Shown here piece by piece: positions 51,435-54,539 of a stretch of 54,539 nt of DNA. Below the pieces are notes generated by a model. The model worked only from the letters and a program-made list of their open reading frames with translations, ran no database searches and was not told where the DNA came from. Both the position numbers and the translations under genes were made by a program. Source of the DNA: Candidatus Methanocrinis natronophilus (GTDB taxonomy: Archaea > Halobacteriota > Methanosarcinia > Methanotrichales > Methanotrichaceae); assembly GCA_029167045.1 (NCBI GenBank), contig JARFPK010000013.1, forward strand, positions 1-54,539. Reading direction: 5' to 3'. Every line of letters begins with the position of its first letter. Position 1 is the first letter of the stretch.

Positions 51435-52739
51435 TTGGTCCTCAGAACTCATTATTCAGGTGATATAATCCCGGAGATGGACGGGACCGAGGTGACGCTC
51501 GCGGGATGGGCCCACGAGGTTCGTGACCTCGGAGGGATCTGCTTCCTCGTCCTGAGGGACCGGGAGGGTCTGGCCCAGGTGACCCTCGTCGCGAAAAAAG
51601 TTGACCGAGACCTCCTGGAGAAGGTGAGGCACCTCAGCCGGGAGAGCGTCCTCCTCGTCAGGGGAAGGGTGAAGCAGGAGGCGAAAGCCCCCCGGGGCTA
51701 CGAGATCATCCCCTCACAGATCGAGGTTCTGAACGTGGCGGCTTCACCCCTCCCCATGGACCCCACAGGAAAGGTGGGGGCCGACCTGGACACCAGGCTC
51801 GACTCCCGGTTCATAGACCTGAGAAGGGCCCCGGTTCTGGCGGTCTTCAGGATCGAAGGCGAGGTACTCCGGTCCTTCCGGGAGTTCTTCGGTGAGAACG
51901 GCTTTCTTGAGGTATGCACCCCCAAGGTGGTGGCGACGGCGACGGAAGGGGGAACGGCCCTATTTCCCATCACCTACTTCGAGAGGGAGGCGTTCCTCAA
52001 CCAGAGCCCCCAGCTATACAAACAGATGCTGATGTCGGCGGGGCTCGACCGGGTCTTCGAGATAGGGCCGATCTTTCGGGCCGAGGAGCACGACACCAGG
52101 CGCCACCTGAACGAGGCCATATCCATAGACGTCGAGGTGAGCTTCGCCGACGAGGCCGACGTGATGGCGCTCCTGGAGGAGGCGGTGGCCAAGGCCTACC
52201 GAGACGTCGCAGAAAGGTGCGAAAAGGACCTGGTGGCCCTGGGTATCGACCTCACCGTCCCCAAAACCCCCTTCAAGAGGGTGACCTACACCGAGGCGCT
52301 GAAGATCGCCAACGACGGCCGGGCCGTCGAGATCGAGTGGGGAGACGACCTCGACACCGAGGCGGAGAAGGCGGTAGGCTCTGCCATCGGCGAGCACTAC
52401 TTCATGACGGAGTGGCCCACCGCCATAAAGCCCTACTACACCCTCCCCTTCGAGGACCGGCCCGAGATCAGCCGGGGGTTCGACCTGATGCACCCCTCGA
52501 TGGAGCTGGCGAGCGGTGCCCAGCGGGTCCACGACCCCGACCTCCTCGCCGAGAAGATAAGGCGGCAGGGGCTCGACCCCGATGGGTTCGAGTTCTACCT
52601 CAAAGCTTTCCGGTTCGGGATGCCCCCCCATGCTGGGTGGGGGCTGGGCCTCGGTAGGGTCGTCTTGACGATGCTCGGCCTGGAGAACATCCGGGACGCC
52701 GTCCTCTTCCCCAGGGATCGAAGGAGGCTCGTACCTTAG
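51435..52739 (+). CDS. aspS: Aspartyl-tRNA synthetase, non-discriminating type
   Basis: The 434-residue archaeal-type AspRS has an OB anticodon domain, then [53 protein letters not shown] and [20 protein letters not shown] (motifs 1-3). At the positions separating discriminating from non-discriminating enzymes it has His27 (GWAHEVRD) and Pro86 (KAPRGYE), the pair seen in enzymes that also charge tRNA-Asn with Asp. That implies a GatCAB route to Asn-tRNA-Asn here. The start is a TTG at 51435 with GGTGA upstream; a TATA box about 35 bases upstream supports a short leader. Confidence 0.93.
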   Translation: MVLRTHYSGDIIPEMDGTEVTLAGWAHEVRDLGGICFLVLRDREGLAQVTLVAKKVDRDLLEKVRHLSRESVLLVRGRVKQEAKAPRGYEIIPSQIEVLNVAASPLPMDPTGKVGADLDTRLDSRFIDLRRAPVLAVFRIEGEVLRSFREFFGENGFLEVCTPKVVATATEGGTALFPITYFEREAFLNQSPQLYKQMLMSAGLDRVFEIGPIFRAEEHDTRRHLNEAISIDVEVSFADEADVMALLEEAVAKAYRDVAERCEKDLVALGIDLTVPKTPFKRVTYTEALKIANDGRAVEIEWGDDLDTEAEKAVGSAIGEHYFMTEWPTAIKPYYTLPFEDRPEISRGFDLMHPSMELASGAQRVHDPDLLAEKIRRQGLDPDGFEFYLKAFRFGMPPHAGWGLGLGRVVLTMLGLENIRDAVLFPRDRRRLVP

Positions 52740-52955
52740 AGATCCTGCCTCGAAGGTCCTCCATCAGAGTCCCACATCAAAGGCGGCGGGCTCATTCCAA
52801 TGCCCGCCGTCCAGGCCCCCACGATCGTTCGGGCGAAGAGGGGGGAAAATAAAGAGCCGATGCCGATGCCGCCCCACTCTTCTCAATTCCGAAACCGATC
52901 GATATCCTCCGGCCGTTCAAAAACATTATTATGTAACTTGCAGATATCTTGCGCT

Positions 52956-53090
52956 ATGTCTTCCAGCCAGATCTATGGTGGTGGGACGGGGCGGGCTTCG
53001 ATCCTCCTCGTCCTTGCCGTCCTATCCCTCTCTGCCGCCTCCTCTGCCCAGAGCGATATCTTCATCGGTGGGTTCTCCCTGGCTTTCCGC
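52956..53090 (+). pseudogene. Secreted-protein gene cut by an insertion sequence
   Basis: From ATG 52956 the frame reads a clear signal peptide (ASILLVLAVLSLSAASSA) and about 12 more residues (QSDIFIGGFSLAF). It then enters insertion-sequence DNA and stops at 53142-53144. A promoter-like AACATTATTATGTAAC precedes it at about 52922-52937. The rest of the gene would lie beyond the other end of the insertion, outside this window. The junction is estimated at about 53075-53090. Confidence 0.6.
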
Positions 53091-54539
53091 ATCAACCCTC
53101 CAATCCGTAGTATTTTTCACAATCCCGTCCTAATAGTCGAATAATCTTAATAAGATTATCATTCAGATTCGCTATCCTCAGATGCGTTTCACCTTTTATC
53201 CACACTGTAACTTCAGCAACCCCCATGAACAGAAAAGCTATCCACTTGAACGTTGGTTTTTGGGTCGGTTTCTTCAGCTGGTTAGGCACGGTCTCTCCCG
53301 TCTCTCGCATCCGTTTTCTTATCAGCCACTCCGCGATAGAATATATCATGAGAGTCAGGACCATTATCATGGCAAGAGCTTCAATCCGCTCTTCTTTTTT
53401 GAGATAGACCTCCGCCACGCGGAAGCTCTTATCTTTGAGGAATCTGAACCCTCTTTCAACCTTTTGCTGCCCTTTATAGTAGCTTAGAATGGTATCAGGA
53501 TCTATATTGAGGTCATTAGAGGCTAAAATGAACCTTCCTAGCTTTGATTTCTTTTTTAATACCTTATCATAATCCAATTCTATCTCGGCCTCGATTAGAT
53601 GGACCTCGATGAGCTTTTCTCCATTCTTAGGCCGACCCCTTTTCTTTTCCGCCTTTTTGAACACTGATTTTACCGATAAATCCTTGAATCTGTGTAACGG
53701 AAGCTTAGCTATCCATAATTCAGCTTCTTTTATCGCATCTGCCTCACATGCGAACTCGCGACGTCCAAGTTTTGCGAGGTCTTTCCCCGCTTGCCGATCT
53801 TCTTTTTCGAGCCGTTTTTCAAATGTCTTCTCCATCCTCGCCTGCATCGGCTCAGACTGATAAACGACCCACTTTTGGAGTATATCTCCATAGTTTGAAG
53901 ATGTCGAGAAACACTTGTACCTGGGATCGAAACATTCGACCATATCAAGATCGCTATCTATCAGCTGTTTGCACTCGTTCAGCGTTGCAGGCACGCGAGT
54001 TATCCATAGAGTTTCAGTTCCAAGCTGCCGGATATTTTTCTCGCTGTAGACCGCACTATCTGCTATGTAATAGGCGGCATCGTCCAGATGTAGCCCGTTC
54101 TTGATCTTCAGGAACGACTCCATGATAGTGTTTTTATCTGACGCATTGCCCGAATGGGCCTTGGCAAAAAGAGGTATGCCGTCCTGGTTTGTCACCAATC
54201 CCAGTACGAACTGTTTCAGGTCCATCCGGCCGTCTTTGGAATGGCCAAGGGTTATCTCGATAGCGTTTCGACCGCTTGGCCCCTCGTAATCCCCCTGGAC
54301 GCTGAAGCTCGTAGTATCAGCATGAAGCCGTTGAACTCCGAGATCCAGCTGGCTCATGACCTTCAGAGCGATTTCGTTGAAGAGTTCGGTCGGACCGTAA
54401 GCGTAAATCGCATCAAGGGTCCTGCCGAGGCCATCATCGTTCACGTCTGCGGCGGTGACACCTTCACCGAGCAACCTCTCGACGGGAAGCTTCTCGTAAA
54501 ACTCAGGAAACAAATACAGTCTCTGGCCAACGTAACCTA
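53076..54539 (-). mobile_element. IS1634-like insertion sequence, 5' part beyond window
   Basis: One element containing a DDE transposase gene at 53092-54539 occupies the end of the window. Its lower GC content and interruption of a secreted-protein gene mark it as acquired. Only one end is in view, so inverted repeats and target-site duplication cannot be verified. Confidence 0.8.
53092..54539 (-). CDS. IS1634-family transposase, N-terminus beyond window
   Basis: The visible part is about 482 residues and continues upstream past the edge (GYVGQRLYLFPEFYEKLP). The DDE catalytic residues are in VQRLHADTTSF, AAYYIADSAVYSE and YYKGQQKVERGFRFLKDKSF (IS4-superfamily Y-x2-x4-E-x6-K pattern), with a long beta-strand insert between the second Asp and the Glu. 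It ends CEKYYGLEG at 53092. AT-richer than its surroundings. It would catalyse cut-and-paste transposition of the element. Confidence 0.92.
   Translation of the reverse strand, partial: GYVGQRLYLFPEFYEKLPVERLLGEGVTAADVNDDGLGRTLDAIYAYGPTELFNEIALKVMSQLDLGVQRLHADTTSFSVQGDYEGPSGRNAIEITLGHSKDGRMDLKQFVLGLVTNQDGIPLFAKAHSGNASDKNTIMESFLKIKNGLHLDDAAYYIADSAVYSEKNIRQLGTETLWITRVPATLNECKQLIDSDLDMVECFDPRYKCFSTSSNYGDILQKWVVYQSEPMQARMEKTFEKRLEKEDRQAGKDLAKLGRREFACEADAIKEAELWIAKLPLHRFKDLSVKSVFKKAEKKRGRPKNGEKLIEVHLIEAEIELDYDKVLKKKSKLGRFILASNDLNIDPDTILSYYKGQQKVERGFRFLKDKSFRVAEVYLKKEERIEALAMIMVLTLMIYSIAEWLIRKRMRETGETVPNQLKKPTQKPTFKWIAFLFMGVAEVTVWIKGETHLRIANLNDNLIKIIRLLGRDCEKYYGLEG

Noticed and set aside
52800-52955. 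Upstream extension of the interrupted secreted-protein frame
   Set aside because: Sequence before the ATG at 52956 lacks protein character, and the promoter-like box lies inside it.
1-54539. tRNA, rRNA genes and CRISPR arrays
   Set aside because: Looked for conserved tRNA arms, rRNA segments and regularly spaced identical repeats; none were seen. A covariance search would be more reliable.

Overview
The window looks like chromosomal DNA of a GC-rich methanogenic archaeon, most likely a member of the Methanotrichaceae (Methanothrix/Methanosaeta). That is an inference from content, not a database result. The evidence is archaeal information machinery throughout (archaeal histone, Cdc6/Orc1, PCNA, both primase subunits, a GINS subunit, TFS, aIF2-alpha, Nop10, S27e, L44e, GatE, an archaeal-type AspRS), methanogen pterin genes (Fae and a DmrX-like iron-sulfur flavoprotein), a methanogen-type ACT/DUF5612 protein, TATA-box promoters and several apparently leaderless genes.

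Layout. 1-9.2 kb: a surface protein with about 107-residue repeats (cut by the window edge), the pterin genes fae and dmrX-like, guaAA, a CxxCxxxCC protein, an Hfq-like Sm protein, Thg1, a PRC-barrel protein, a second repeat surface protein and a DUF11 secreted protein. 9.2-18.2 kb: a strong nested inverted repeat ahead of guaAB, then hisB (with an unusual active site) and hisA, a large Lhr-type helicase, a SLOG-fold protein, and a compact operon of two DUF1538 membrane proteins plus a PII-like protein. 18.2-25.6 kb: a phosphate-scavenging island with pstC, a secreted alkaline phosphatase carrying a one-base frameshift, a stand-alone Lrp/AsnC sensor domain, three pstS paralogues and an unknown secreted protein. 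Four of these genes share one upstream element at fixed spacing from the TATA box.

25.7-43.5 kb: replication and translation genes. These are cdc6, gatE, histone, tfs, the overlapping pair pcn-priL, and the tight overlapping run gins51-rpl44e-rps27e-aIF2alpha-nop10-PAC2, with priS just upstream. Interspersed are moeA (frameshifted at its end), aroC, a hotdog thioesterase, prs and a TldD/PmbA protein. 43.5-52.7 kb: a nitrilase-family hydrolase, small zinc-ribbon and PUA proteins, phosphoglycerate mutase, a dUTPase, DUF1614 and BofA-like membrane proteins, a large SLC5-type transporter fused to two DUF835 domains with a small membrane partner, and aspS with the signature of a non-discriminating enzyme. 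52.9 kb to the end: a secreted-protein gene cut off by an IS1634-like insertion sequence whose transposase runs out of the window.

The best candidates for undescribed biology are the shared phosphate-island promoter element and the unknown secreted protein it controls, the DUF1538-DUF1538-PII operon, the transporter-DUF835 fusion, and the structured element before guaAB. I saw no tRNA, rRNA or CRISPR array.
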